Position numbers and translations under genes: made by a program | In this document: positions 33,903 to 43,697 of the stretch, one piece after another | How positions within the stretch are numbered: the first letter of the stretch is position 1 | How the letters are laid out: each line of letters opens with the position of its first letter | Source of the DNA: Leifsonia xyli | GTDB lineage: Bacteria; Actinomycetota; Actinomycetes; Actinomycetales; Microbacteriaceae | NCBI GenBank assembly: GCA_001647635.1 | Contig: CP014761.1 | Coordinates: forward strand, 2,232,001-2,296,000 | Length of the DNA: 64,000 nucleotides | Reading direction: 5' to 3' | The notes under the pieces: generated by a model | Seen by the model: only the letters and a program-made list of their open reading frames with translations | What the model was told of the DNA's origin: nothing | The model's database searches: none

Positions 33903-34289
33903 ATGCGATTCCTGCTCAGACTGATCATCAACGCCTTCGCCCTCTGGCTCACGACGCTGATCGTCAGCGGCGTCACCGTGAAGCCGTACGCCCCCGACAC
34001 GACGGCCCTCGTCCTGACCTACCTGCTGGTCGCACTGATCTTCGGTGTCGTGAACGCGATCATCGGCACGGTCATCCGCGTCGTCGCGTTCCCGCTCTAC
34101 ATCCTGACGCTCGGGTTGATCTCGCTGCTCGTCAACGCGTTCCTCCTCTTCATCGTGTCGTGGATCAGCGACGCCATCGGGTTCGGACTGCACATCGACG
34201 GATTCTGGTCCGGCGTGCTGGGCGCACTCGTCCTCGGCATCATCGCCTGGCTGCTCGGGCTGATCTTCCGGCCCGCCCGCCGGGACTGA
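33903..34289 (+). CDS. Phage-holin-like (DUF360 family) membrane protein
   Basis: The 128-residue protein has four membrane segments and the pattern of the phage holin 4_2 superfamily: LIINAFALWLTTLIVSGVTV, then IFGVVNAIIGTVIRVVAFPLYILTLGL. Such proteins are common chromosomal genes of unknown function and do not imply a prophage. AGGA precedes the ATG at 33903 by 8 bases. Confidence 0.82.
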   Translation: MRFLLRLIINAFALWLTTLIVSGVTVKPYAPDTTALVLTYLLVALIFGVVNAIIGTVIRVVAFPLYILTLGLISLLVNAFLLFIVSWISDAIGFGLHIDGFWSGVLGALVLGIIAWLLGLIFRPARRD

Positions 34290-34358
34290 GGTCGGCGGCC
34301 CGCTCGCGCGTGCGGGAGAATGGTGGGGTAATCGCCGCCTGATCCCGCGAGGAGCACC

Positions 34359-35738
34359 ATGTCCGCCCTGCCTCCCCAGCCGCTCAGCCCGCTCGACGGC
34401 CGCTACCGCTCCGCCGTGCTCGGGCTCGGCGACCACCTCTCCGAGGCCGGTCTGAACCGTGCGCGCGTGCAGGTCGAGGTGGAGTGGCTGATCTACCTGA
34501 CCGAGCACCGGATGTTCGGCTCGTCGCCGCTCACCGACGAGCAGAAGCACGCCCTCCGCACCCTCGCCGACGACTTCGGGCAGCCCGAGATCGACCGCCT
34601 GGCCGAGCTGGAGGCGACCACCCGCCACGACGTCAAGGCCGTCGAGTACCTGGTGCGCGAGCGCCTGCACGCGCTGGGCCTCGACCACATCGCCGAGCTG
34701 ACGCACTTCGCCGCCACCAGCGAGGACATCAACAACCTTTCGTACGCGCTGACCGTCAGCGCCGCGGTGCGCGAGACCTGGCTCCCGAAGTTCCGTGCCG
34801 TCATCGGCGAGCTGCGCGCGCAGGCGAAGCAGTACCGCGACGACGCCATGCTCGCCCGCACGCACGGCCAGCCGGCGACCCCCACCACCATGGGCAAAGA
34901 GCTCGCGGTCTTCGTCCACCGGCTGGAGCGCGTTCGCGCCCAGATCGAGGCGGGCGTCCACCTCGGCAAGTTCAGCGGCGCCACAGGGACCTTCGCCGCG
35001 CACCTCGTCGCCGACCCGGACGCCGACTGGCCCCGCATCTCGCGCGAGTTCGTCGAGAGCCTCGGCCTCGACTGGAACCCGCTGACCACCCAGATCGAGT
35101 CCCACGACTGGCAGGCGGAGCTGTACTCGCGCATCTCGCACGCCAACCGCATCCTGCACAACCTGTGCACCGACATCTGGACCTACATCTCGCTCGGCTA
35201 TTTCCGCCAGGTCCCCGAGCCCGGCGCGACCGGCTCGTCGACGATGCCGCACAAGGTCAACCCGATCCGCTTCGAGAACGCCGAGGCCAACCTCGAGCTG
35301 TCGAGCGCTGTGCTGGACTCGCTGGCCGCCACCCTCGTCACGAGCCGGCTGCAGCGCGACCTCACGGACTCGACCACGCAACGCAACATCGGCGTCGGGC
35401 TGGGCCACTCCCTCCTGGCGCTGGACAACATCGAGCGCGGCCTAGGTCAGATCGCGATCGACCGCACCGCCCTGGCCGAGGATCTCGACGCGAACTGGGA
35501 GGTGCTCGCCGAAGCCATCCAGACCGTGATCCGCGCGGAGGTCACGGCCGGCCGCTCGACGATCTCCGACCCGTACGCGCTGCTCAAGGAGCTGACTCGC
35601 GGCAAGCGGGTGGACCACGCGGCGCTCACCGAGTTCGTCCAGGGCCTCGAGATCGGCCGGGCGGCGAAGAACCGCCTCCTCGCGCTCACGCCCGCCGGGT
35701 ACGTCGGGCTCGCCTCGGAGCTGGTCGACTACCTCTAG
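34359..35738 (+). CDS. purB: Adenylosuccinate lyase
   Basis: The 459-residue protein catalyses two fumarate-releasing steps of purine synthesis. Seen are PLSPLDGRYRS at the start, EATTRHDVKAVEYLVRE, SEDINNLSYAL, and the fumarase/aspartase signature GSSTMPHKVNPIRFEN with the catalytic loop Ser. Length matches the long PurB subtype. CGAGGAG lies 6 bases before the ATG. It stands alone. Confidence 0.96.
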   Translation: MSALPPQPLSPLDGRYRSAVLGLGDHLSEAGLNRARVQVEVEWLIYLTEHRMFGSSPLTDEQKHALRTLADDFGQPEIDRLAELEATTRHDVKAVEYLVRERLHALGLDHIAELTHFAATSEDINNLSYALTVSAAVRETWLPKFRAVIGELRAQAKQYRDDAMLARTHGQPATPTTMGKELAVFVHRLERVRAQIEAGVHLGKFSGATGTFAAHLVADPDADWPRISREFVESLGLDWNPLTTQIESHDWQAELYSRISHANRILHNLCTDIWTYISLGYFRQVPEPGATGSSTMPHKVNPIRFENAEANLELSSAVLDSLAATLVTSRLQRDLTDSTTQRNIGVGLGHSLLALDNIERGLGQIAIDRTALAEDLDANWEVLAEAIQTVIRAEVTAGRSTISDPYALLKELTRGKRVDHAALTEFVQGLEIGRAAKNRLLALTPAGYVGLASELVDYL

Positions 35739-35744
35739 CCGACG

Positions 35745-36047
35745 TCAGTGGCCGCGCGGGCGGTCGTCCCCCTCGGGACGGGCCTGCGCGGCCTTGGCGC
35801 GCGCTTCCGCATCCTGCTCGTGGATGTCCTCCACCTCGGCCTCGGTCGGCTTGAACGCGAGCGCGAACAGCGCCAGCAGCACGAGCGCCACAATGAACGT
35901 CACGCCGAAGCCGACCCCGGCGAGCACGAACTCGCGCGTCGCGATCAGCACGATCAGACCGACGAACACGGCGAGACCGGCGGAGATGGCGAGCAGTTCG
36001 ACCGGCAGGAAGCGGTCGCGGCGGGTGGGCTGCAGATTCTGGGTCAC
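35745..36047 (-). CDS. Small two-span membrane protein
   Basis: The protein, about 100 residues, has two hydrophobic segments (LLAISAGLAVFVGLIVLIAT and FVLAGVGFGVTFIVALVLLALFALAF) and a charged tail rich in Glu, Ala and Arg. I chose the GTG at 36047 (GAAAG upstream). It follows the DUF308 gene after 25 bases on the same strand. No family recognised. Confidence 0.65.
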   Translation of the reverse strand: MTQNLQPTRRDRFLPVELLAISAGLAVFVGLIVLIATREFVLAGVGFGVTFIVALVLLALFALAFKPTEAEVEDIHEQDAEARAKAAQARPEGDDRPRGH

Positions 36048-36072
36048 TCGGGGTCTTTCTTGTCGCGAGAGG

Positions 36073-36675
36073 TCACGATCCGCTCTCCGCTCCGCGGGAG
36101 GCCTCACCGGCGCGTGCCGCGCCGCGCAGCGTCGCCGCGCCGATGCCCTGGAACACGCCGACGACGACCGCCCACGCTCCGAACAGCCCGATGGCCAGGA
36201 CGGCGTCGGCCGGGATGAACAGCAGCACGAGCGCGAGGATCGCGGTGATGGCGCCGATGGTCAGCCAGTCGCGGGCCGCAGCATCGCGACGGCGTTCCCG
36301 GATGCCGTTGTAGAGCTCCAGGAAGCCGGTGAGCGCCGCCCACACGGTCACGAGATAGAGGAAGAGGCCGAGGCCGGCACCCGTCAGCGACAGGGCGAGC
36401 ACGCCGGCGATGACGCCGATGGCGCCCTGAACGGCGAAGAGGGTGCGGGTGAGGCGGCGGCCGGCGAGCATCCAGCTCAGGATGGCCGTGGCCAGGCCGT
36501 CCACGATGGCGAAGACGCCGAAGACCACGAGCCCGAAGGTGGCGGTGTGGGCGTCCCGCGTGAACGTGATGACCGCGCCCGCGGCGAGCGCGACGACGGC
36601 TCGGACGGCGGGAACGACCCAGTACCGGCTGTGCGCGTGGATGCTCGGACCCTGGGCAGGGACGGCGGTAGCCAT
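36073..36675 (-). CDS. DUF308 (HdeD-like) membrane protein
   Basis: The protein of about 200 residues has six hydrophobic segments and the repeated pattern of DUF308 proteins (VALAAGAVITFT, TFGLVVFGVFAIVDGLATAI, WAALTGFLELYNGIRERR, ILALVLLFIPADAVLAIGLFGAWAVVVG). AGAGG stands 7 bases before the ATG at 36675. In E. coli HdeD is linked to acid stress; here the function is unknown. Confidence 0.8.
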   Translation of the reverse strand: MATAVPAQGPSIHAHSRYWVVPAVRAVVALAAGAVITFTRDAHTATFGLVVFGVFAIVDGLATAILSWMLAGRRLTRTLFAVQGAIGVIAGVLALSLTGAGLGLFLYLVTVWAALTGFLELYNGIRERRRDAAARDWLTIGAITAILALVLLFIPADAVLAIGLFGAWAVVVGVFQGIGAATLRGAARAGEASRGAESGS

Positions 36676-36772
36676 TCGGCGACCTCTTTCGTACGGATTC
36701 GCCATCCAGTCTAGTCGGCGGCTTCCTGCGCGTTCGCCCCATCGGGACGCGCTCCGCCGCTAGCATCGCGGC

Positions 36773-37504
36773 ATGCGGATCGGTTTCGCTGCGCTGCGCG
36801 CGGTGGTCTTCCTGCTCATGGTTGCGGCCGTCGTCGCCCAGCTCGCCACCAGCATCCGGAACACGAGCGACCGCGGCGGCAGCGTCCCCGCGCTGCTTGT
36901 CAACTTCTTCAGCTTCTTCACGATCGACTCGAACGTACTGGGGATCGTCGTGCTCGGAATCGGCGCCGTGCTGCTGGTGGTCCGGAAGGGCAACGACCCG
37001 GCCTGGTTCACCGGGCTCCGGGCCGCTGCGACCACCTATCTGGTGACCACGGGAGTCGTGTACAACCTGCTGTTGCGCAACATCCCGCTCCCGCAGGGCA
37101 CGACCGTCGGCTGGTCGAACGAGGTGCTGCACGTCGTCGCGCCGGCGTACCTGCTCATCGACTGGCTGTTCGCGCCGGGCCGGACTCCGCTGCGACTGCG
37201 GAGCGTGTGGGGGATCGCCGTGTTCCCTATCGTGTGGGCGGTCTACACGCTCGTGCGTGCGCCGTTCGCGATCGAGCCGGTGACCGGGACGTCGCCGTGG
37301 TACCCGTATCCGTTCCTGAACCCGGCGACCAGTCCGAACGGCTATCTGTCGGTGGCGTTCTACGTCGTGCTTATCGCGGTCGTCATCCTGGCGGCGGGCT
37401 ACGGCGTGGTGTGGGTCTCGCGGCGCTGGAGCGTCAGACGGCCTTCGCCTTCGGATGGCGTGGGCGACGCGGCTCCCGATCCTCAGCGCGCGCCCACAGG
37501 ATGA
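36773..37504 (+). CDS. Pr6Pr-family membrane protein
   Basis: The 243-residue protein has six membrane segments and Pr6Pr-type features: VNFFSFFTIDSNVLGIVVLG, then VTTGVVYNLLLRN, and the WYPYPFLNP region. Function unknown. Its 3' end overlaps the convergent gene on the other strand by 71 bases. Confidence 0.75.
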   Translation: MRIGFAALRAVVFLLMVAAVVAQLATSIRNTSDRGGSVPALLVNFFSFFTIDSNVLGIVVLGIGAVLLVVRKGNDPAWFTGLRAAATTYLVTTGVVYNLLLRNIPLPQGTTVGWSNEVLHVVAPAYLLIDWLFAPGRTPLRLRSVWGIAVFPIVWAVYTLVRAPFAIEPVTGTSPWYPYPFLNPATSPNGYLSVAFYVVLIAVVILAAGYGVVWVSRRWSVRRPSPSDGVGDAAPDPQRAPTG

Positions 37505-37961
37505 CCGCGGCCAGCCCGCCGACGGCGAGCAGGAAGGCGCCGGTCGGCGTGACCGTGTCGGCGATGCCGCGCTGGACGAGCATGGCCGATGCGATGCCAG
37601 CGAGCGTCCCGCCGGTCGCCACGACGGCGAACACGTGGGAGACGGCTCGGGTCGCGCCTCCAACCACCAGCCCGCGGATGACGAGGGACACCGCGCCGAC
37701 CAGCCACAGCGTCGCGACCGGGAAGGCCATCAGAAGACCGAGCGGATCGCGCAGCAGTACACCCGGGATGACGTAGATCACGGCGGCCGCGAGCAGCAGC
37801 ACGACGCCCAGCAGGGAGAAGGCGCCGGCCCGCGCGCCCTCGGTCCGCAGGCCGAGGATCGGCCGCAGCAGTGACGGCCAGGTGAACGCGAGCGCGAACG
37901 CCACCAGCGCGAGCGCCACGCTGCCCGCACCCTGCAGGAGGGGGAGGAGGATCTCCGTCAT
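37434..37961 (-). CDS. Putative membrane protein of unknown function
   Basis: The 175-residue frame has about five hydrophobic segments (GSVALALVAFALAFTWPSLL, AFSLLGVVLLLAAAVIYVIP, LLMAFPVATLWLVGAVSLVI and others) and a basic tail. No family recognised. It is convergent with the Pr6Pr gene and overlaps its end; both frames look genuine, though an earlier stop for either cannot be checked here. Confidence 0.6.
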   Translation of the reverse strand: MTEILLPLLQGAGSVALALVAFALAFTWPSLLRPILGLRTEGARAGAFSLLGVVLLLAAAVIYVIPGVLLRDPLGLLMAFPVATLWLVGAVSLVIRGLVVGGATRAVSHVFAVVATGGTLAGIASAMLVQRGIADTVTPTGAFLLAVGGLAAVILWARAEDREPRRPRHPKAKAV

Positions 37962-38157
37962 ATCCCCATTGAACGCCCGGATCGGCGCGCGGGCGTCCTC
38001 CCGCAGGATGATTCGTCCCGGAGCGAGCCGAAAACGCGGGCGTGCCGGTCGGAATAGTGCAGCCGGGCGTGCTGTTCGGCCAAGAGGCCGTTCTGGAGCG
38101 CACCTGTCGCATCCGACCGGCCGTCTCGCTTTCTACGAACCGAAAGGCATCCTCTCG

Positions 38158-39231
38158 ATGGATCTGTTCTCCCCCGTCTCTCTCGGCGACCTCCACCTTC
38201 CCAACCGCGTCGTGATGGCACCGCTCACGCGCACGCGTTCGGGCGACGCCGGCGTCCCGGGTCCGTTGGTGGCGGAGCACTACGCCCAGCGGGCGAGCGT
38301 GGGCCTGATCATCTCGGAGGGCACCTACCCGAGCCACGAGTCGCGCGCGTACCCGGGGCAGCCGGGCATCGTCACCGACGAGCAGATCGCCGCCTGGAGC
38401 GCCGTGGCCGACGCCGTGCATGCCAAGGGCGGCCGCATCGTCATGCAGCTCATGCACAGCGGACGCGTGTCGCACCCGTCGATCAACGGCCAGGACCGCG
38501 TCGTCGGTCCCAGCGCCGTCGCCATCGCCGGTGAGGCCCACGGCCCGAGCGGCAAGGTGGCCTACCCGGTGCCGCACGCGCTCACCACGGAGGAGCTGGC
38601 GATCGTGCGCGACGAGTTCGTGACGGCGGCGAAGAACGCGATCGCCGCCGGGCTCGACGGTGTGGAGGTGCACGGCGCCAACGGCTACCTCCTGCACCAG
38701 TTCCTCTCGCCGGTCTCGAACATCCGCGACGACCAGTACGGCGGCAGCCCGGAGGCGCGCGCTCGCTTCGTCGTCGAAGTGACCACGGCGATCGCCGAGG
38801 CGGTGGGCGCCGGTCGGGTGGGTATCCGCCTGTCGCCGATGCACAACATCCAGGACGTGTTCGAGACGGACCTCGCCGACGCCACCGCCACGTACGAGGC
38901 CGTGGTCGACGGAATCGCTCCGCTCGGCCTCGCGTACGTGAGCGTTCTGCATCGCGAGCCCACCGGTGCTCTCGTGCAGGACCTCCGCGAGCGCTTCGGC
39001 GGCCCGTTCATCGTCAACAGCGGCTTCGGTTCGCTCACGACGCGCGACGAGGCGATCGCCCTGGTCGAGGACGCGCACGCGGATGCGGTGGCCGTCGGCC
39101 GCCTGGCGATCGCGAACCCGGACCTCGTCGAGCGCTGGAAGGGCGAGCACCCGGAGAACGAGCCCGACGCGGCGACCTTCTATGGTTCCGGCGCCGAGGG
39201 CTACACGGACTACCCGCGGTTGAGCGCGTGA
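38158..39231 (+). CDS. Old Yellow Enzyme family NADH:flavin oxidoreductase
   Basis: The 357-residue FMN-dependent ene-reductase has NRVVMAPLTRTRS near the N-terminus, QLMHSGRVSHP, the active-site GVEVHGANGYLLHQFLSPVSN, and RFGGPFIVNSGF. By family (NemA/XenA-like) it reduces activated C=C bonds or nitro groups with NAD(P)H. AAAGG lies 10 bases before the ATG at 38158. The next gene, an SDR, starts inside its stop codon (GTGA), implying a joint role. Confidence 0.9.
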   Translation: MDLFSPVSLGDLHLPNRVVMAPLTRTRSGDAGVPGPLVAEHYAQRASVGLIISEGTYPSHESRAYPGQPGIVTDEQIAAWSAVADAVHAKGGRIVMQLMHSGRVSHPSINGQDRVVGPSAVAIAGEAHGPSGKVAYPVPHALTTEELAIVRDEFVTAAKNAIAAGLDGVEVHGANGYLLHQFLSPVSNIRDDQYGGSPEARARFVVEVTTAIAEAVGAGRVGIRLSPMHNIQDVFETDLADATATYEAVVDGIAPLGLAYVSVLHREPTGALVQDLRERFGGPFIVNSGFGSLTTRDEAIALVEDAHADAVAVGRLAIANPDLVERWKGEHPENEPDAATFYGSGAEGYTDYPRLSA

Positions 39232-40058
39232 CCACCACCTCCTTGGAGGGCACGGTCGCCATCGTCACCGGTGGCGGCCGTGGGCTCGGTCAGGCCATGG
39301 CACGTGGACTGGCCCGCGCCGGCGCGAACGTCGTGATCTCGGCAGCGAGGCAGGCCGAGGAGATCCGTAGAGTCGCGGACGCCATCAACACGGATCTCGG
39401 CGCGGCCCGCGTGCTCGCGCTTCAGGCGGATGTGACCCGGGAGGCCGACTGCCGGCGCCTGGTGGATGAGGCGGTCACCGCCTTCGGAGGGCTCCACATC
39501 CTGGTCAACAACGCGGGCCGCGGCATGAAGTACGTGAGCGATGCGTTCCTGACGGAGCCGACACGGTTCTGGGAGGTCGATGGCGACACGTGGCGGACCA
39601 TCGTCGACACCAACGTCAACGGTCCGTTCCTCATGGCCAAGGCAGCGGTGCCGTATCTGCTGGAGCAGGGCTGGGGCCGCATCGTCAACATCACCATGAA
39701 CCACGACACCATGCGCCGCGCCGGCTTCTCGCCGTACGGTCCGTCGAAAGCCGCGCTCGAGTCGGAGACGGTGATCTGGGCCCAGGACCTGGCCGGGTCG
39801 GGCATCACGGTGAACGGACTGCTCCCCGGGGGCGCCACCGACACCGGCATGATCCCCGAGGGCGTCTCCGCGGCGGTGCGCAGCCGGCTGCTTCAACCGG
39901 AGGTGATGGTCGAGCCGCTGCTGTGGCTCGCCTCCGACGCCTCCGCGGCTGTGACCGGCGCCCGCCTGGACGCCGCACGATGGGACAGCACCCTGCCGCC
40001 GAATCAGGCGGCAGCGGCCGCGCTGGAGCCGGCGGGGTGGGCCAACCAGTCGCACTGA
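39228..40058 (+). CDS. Short-chain dehydrogenase/reductase
   Basis: The 276-residue SDR has the cofactor motif TGGGRGLGQAM (about residues 16-26), NNAG (about 90), and the catalytic YGPSK (Tyr and Lys about 166 and 170). The GTG start overlaps the ene-reductase stop. Substrate unknown; a shared reductive pathway with the Old Yellow Enzyme is inferred from coupling. Confidence 0.88.
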   Translation: MTTTSLEGTVAIVTGGGRGLGQAMARGLARAGANVVISAARQAEEIRRVADAINTDLGAARVLALQADVTREADCRRLVDEAVTAFGGLHILVNNAGRGMKYVSDAFLTEPTRFWEVDGDTWRTIVDTNVNGPFLMAKAAVPYLLEQGWGRIVNITMNHDTMRRAGFSPYGPSKAALESETVIWAQDLAGSGITVNGLLPGGATDTGMIPEGVSAAVRSRLLQPEVMVEPLLWLASDASAAVTGARLDAARWDSTLPPNQAAAAALEPAGWANQSH

Positions 40059-40062
40059 CCGG

Positions 40063-41436
<1,374 letters not shown>

Positions 41437-41790
41437 GTTCTCTCCTCACTGTTTGCACGGCTTCCCTCGACTCATTCTCGGGAGGACCTCCGACACCCTA
41501 TGAACGCCGGTTCCCCATCCACAACTCAGCTTGTGGATAAAACTGGGGAAAATCTGCGCGAAACGCCGTGGAGCGTGTGTAGAAGGTGTGTGGAAACCTG
41601 TGGACAACAAATGAGCTTGCCGGTCCAAATGCGGCCTGACCGGGGTTTTTACTTTCCCCAGGCTGTGTGTAAAAAGTTCTTTGAAGCCTGTGTTCAAGCT
41701 TCTGTACGGGGTGGGGGAACCTGTGCACAAAGTCCCTTAACGAGGTGTAGCGGCGGGACTCGCCCGCCGCTACACTCGTGCCTATTTGTC
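41437..41790. other. Non-coding spacer upstream of dnaB with DnaA-box-like sites
   Basis: The 354-base spacer between rplI and dnaB holds a perfect DnaA box in inverse orientation TGTGGATAA (41532-41540), near-matches TGTGGAAAC (41589-41597) and TGTGGACAA (41599-41607), and the rplI terminator hairpin. It is more AT-rich than its surroundings. No open frame is credible. Confidence 0.55.
41745..41775 (-). terminator. Hairpin after rplI
   Basis: A perfect 13-bp stem (41745-41757 with 41763-41775) with a 5-base loop lies 15 bases after the rplI stop on the minus strand. No T-run follows. It ends the rpsF-ssb-rpsR-rplI transcript. Confidence 0.75.
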
Positions 41791-42243
41791 TTACTTGGCA
41801 GCAACCACCTGGAGGGAGATCACGGCCGAGAGGTCGTCGTGCAGACGCACGGTCGCCTCGTGGTCGCCGACCACCTTGATGGGGTTGGGGAGCTCGATCT
41901 TGCGCTTGTCGAGCTCGCCGATGCCGGCCGCCTTGACGGCGTCCGCGACATCGCCGGTCTTGACCGAGCCGAACAGACGACCCTCGCGACCGGCCTTGAC
42001 GGTCAGCTTGACGCGGGTGGCCTCGAGCTTGGCCTTGAGGTCCTGAGCCTGCTCGATCGTGTGCAGCTCGCGAGCGGCGCGGGCCGCCTTGATCTGCTCG
42101 ACCTGCTTCTCGCCACCGCGGGTCCACGCGATCGCGAAGCCCTGGGGGACGAGGTAGTTGCGGGCGTAGCCGTTCTTGACGTCGACGACGTCACCGGCAG
42201 AGCCGAGGCCGGTGACCTCGTGCGTGAGAATAACCTTCGACAT
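41791..42243 (-). CDS. rplI: 50S ribosomal protein L9
   Basis: The 150-residue L9 reads [20 protein letters not shown], with [20 protein letters not shown], a long connecting helix, and a C-terminal domain beginning [16 protein letters not shown]. Length is normal. It is the last gene of the rpsF-ssb-rpsR-rplI operon, 11 bases after rpsR. Confidence 0.97.
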   Translation of the reverse strand: MSKVILTHEVTGLGSAGDVVDVKNGYARNYLVPQGFAIAWTRGGEKQVEQIKAARAARELHTIEQAQDLKAKLEATRVKLTVKAGREGRLFGSVKTGDVADAVKAAGIGELDKRKIELPNPIKVVGDHEATVRLHDDLSAVISLQVVAAK

Positions 42244-42254
42244 GTCGTTGCTCC

Positions 42255-42518
42255 TTAGCGGCCAGAGCCGGCGTAGGGGAGGAGCGCCATCTCGCGCGCG
42301 TTCTTGACGGCGCGGGCGATGAGGCGCTGCTCCTGAACGGAGACACCGGTGATACGGCGGGCGCGGATCTTTCCGCGCTCCGAGATGAACTTGCGCAGGG
42401 TGGCGACGTCCTTGTAGTCAATGACGCCCACGCGAACGGACTTCGCGGGAGCGGCGTTCTTGCCGTCCTTGCCCTTGCGGATCGGCTTGCGGCGGTCGCC
42501 GCTCGACTTTCCAGCCAT
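42255..42518 (-). CDS. rpsR: 30S ribosomal protein S18
   Basis: The 87-residue protein has [20 protein letters not shown] and [20 protein letters not shown], the S18 core. No cysteines, so it is the zinc-free form. I chose the ATG at 42518; the longer frame from 42554 adds 12 residues without family similarity. It pairs with S6, encoded two genes upstream. Confidence 0.96.
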   Translation of the reverse strand: MAGKSSGDRRKPIRKGKDGKNAAPAKSVRVGVIDYKDVATLRKFISERGKIRARRITGVSVQEQRLIARAVKNAREMALLPYAGSGR

Positions 42519-42599
42519 GGTTTCCTTTGCTTTCCGCCCGTCCGGTGCTGTCACCGGCGAGCTGATGATGTGTGCCCCTCGACCGAGAGGCGAGTCTCG

Positions 42600-43106
42600 T
42601 TAGAAGGGGGTCTCGTCGTTGTAGGAGCCCGGAGTGTTCCAGACATCCGCACCGGCGGACGGGTCCGCCGGAGCCGACGCGGCCCACGGCTCCTCGACAG
42701 CGGGGGCGCCGCCGCCGAAGCCGCCCGGGCGACCGCCCGAGGACTGGGCGCGGGTGACCTGCGCGGTGGCGTAGCGCAGCGACGGGCCGATCTCGTCGAT
42801 CTCGAGCTCGATGCTGGTGCGCTTCTCGCCTTCCTTCGTCTCGTAGGAACGCTGCTTCAGGCGGCCCTGCGCGATGACGCGCGACCCCTTCGTCAGCGAA
42901 CCAGCGACGTGCTCAGCGAACTCGCGCCAGACGCTGGCGCGGAGGAAGAGAGCCTCGCCGTCCTTCCACTCGTTCGCCTGACGGTCGAACGTGCGGGGGG
43001 TGGACGCGATGGTGAAGTTGGCGACTGCCAGCCCGTTCTGCGTGTAGCGCAGCTCGGGGTCGGCCGTGAGGTTGCCCACCACGGTGATGACGGTCTCGCC
43101 GGCCAT
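42600..43106 (-). CDS. ssb: Single-stranded DNA-binding protein
   Basis: The 168-residue SSB has an OB fold ([40 protein letters not shown]) and a Gly/Pro-rich linker. Its acidic tip ends NDETPF, close to the usual DDDIPF that recruits replication partners. The ATG at 43106 is used; an upstream frame is Arg/Pro-rich shadow. It lies 4 bases after rpsF. Confidence 0.95.
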   Translation of the reverse strand: MAGETVITVVGNLTADPELRYTQNGLAVANFTIASTPRTFDRQANEWKDGEALFLRASVWREFAEHVAGSLTKGSRVIAQGRLKQRSYETKEGEKRTSIELEIDEIGPSLRYATAQVTRAQSSGGRPGGFGGGAPAVEEPWAASAPADPSAGADVWNTPGSYNDETPF

Positions 43107-43110
43107 GGGA

Positions 43111-43482
43111 CTAGGCGCCGGCCTTCTCGGAGGTGGCGGCCTTGCGGGCGGCCTTCTCGTCGGCACGCTTCTGAGCGGCGGCGATCTGGGCGATCGCCTC
43201 CTCGGCGCGGAGGACCTTGGTGCGCATGACGGCCTCGCTGAGCTTCAGCTGGCGGTCGAGCTCCTTCGTGGTGTCGCCCTCAGCGGTGAGCTGGACGACG
43301 GCGTAGATGCCCTCGGTCTTCTTGTTGATCTCGTAAGCCAGGCGACGACGTCCCCAGATGTCGACGTTGTCGATCGTTCCACCGTCGTTGCGAACGACGT
43401 TGAGGAACTTGTCAAGGCTCGGAGCCACGGTGCGCTCATCGATCTCGGGATCGAGGATGACCATCAACTCGTACTGATGCAT
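43111..43482 (-). CDS. rpsF: 30S ribosomal protein S6
   Basis: The 123-residue S6 begins [20 protein letters not shown] and contains [21 protein letters not shown], both characteristic, with an Ala/Lys-rich tail. GGAGG lies 10 bases before the ATG at 43482. First gene of the operon; a short hairpin is present in its leader. Confidence 0.96.
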   Translation of the reverse strand: MHQYELMVILDPEIDERTVAPSLDKFLNVVRNDGGTIDNVDIWGRRRLAYEINKKTEGIYAVVQLTAEGDTTKELDRQLKLSEAVMRTKVLRAEEAIAQIAAAQKRADEKAARKAATSEKAGA

Positions 43483-43510
43483 GACTAACCCACCTCCTCT
43501 GGTCTCAGCG

Positions 43511-43529
43511 GCTGCAGACGTTCTGCAGC
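43511..43529 (-). promoter_or_regulatory. Leader hairpin upstream of rpsF
   Basis: A perfect 8-bp stem (43511-43518 with 43522-43529) with a 3-base loop lies about 28 bases before the rpsF start, and a CCG triplet follows the stem on the minus strand. In many bacteria an S6:S18 complex binds a CCG-containing hairpin in this leader; whether this one is equivalent is uncertain. Confidence 0.35.
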
Positions 43530-43697
43530 AGGAGGGTGTCATAGACGCGCCCAGGGCAGGCTTCCGCCCGGGCAACTTATCAAGGGTAACGGATGTCTCG
43601 GTCATGCTCCAACTCTCGCCGGAGCAGACCGCGAAAGACGCGGTCAGGGGAAAACTGTGGAGAACAGGCTCGCAGCGTCACTTGTGGACAGGCGCGC

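Noticed and set aside
33903..34289. Prophage because of the holin-like protein
   Set aside because: Holin 4_2-like proteins are common chromosomal membrane proteins; no integrase, capsid or att site is near.
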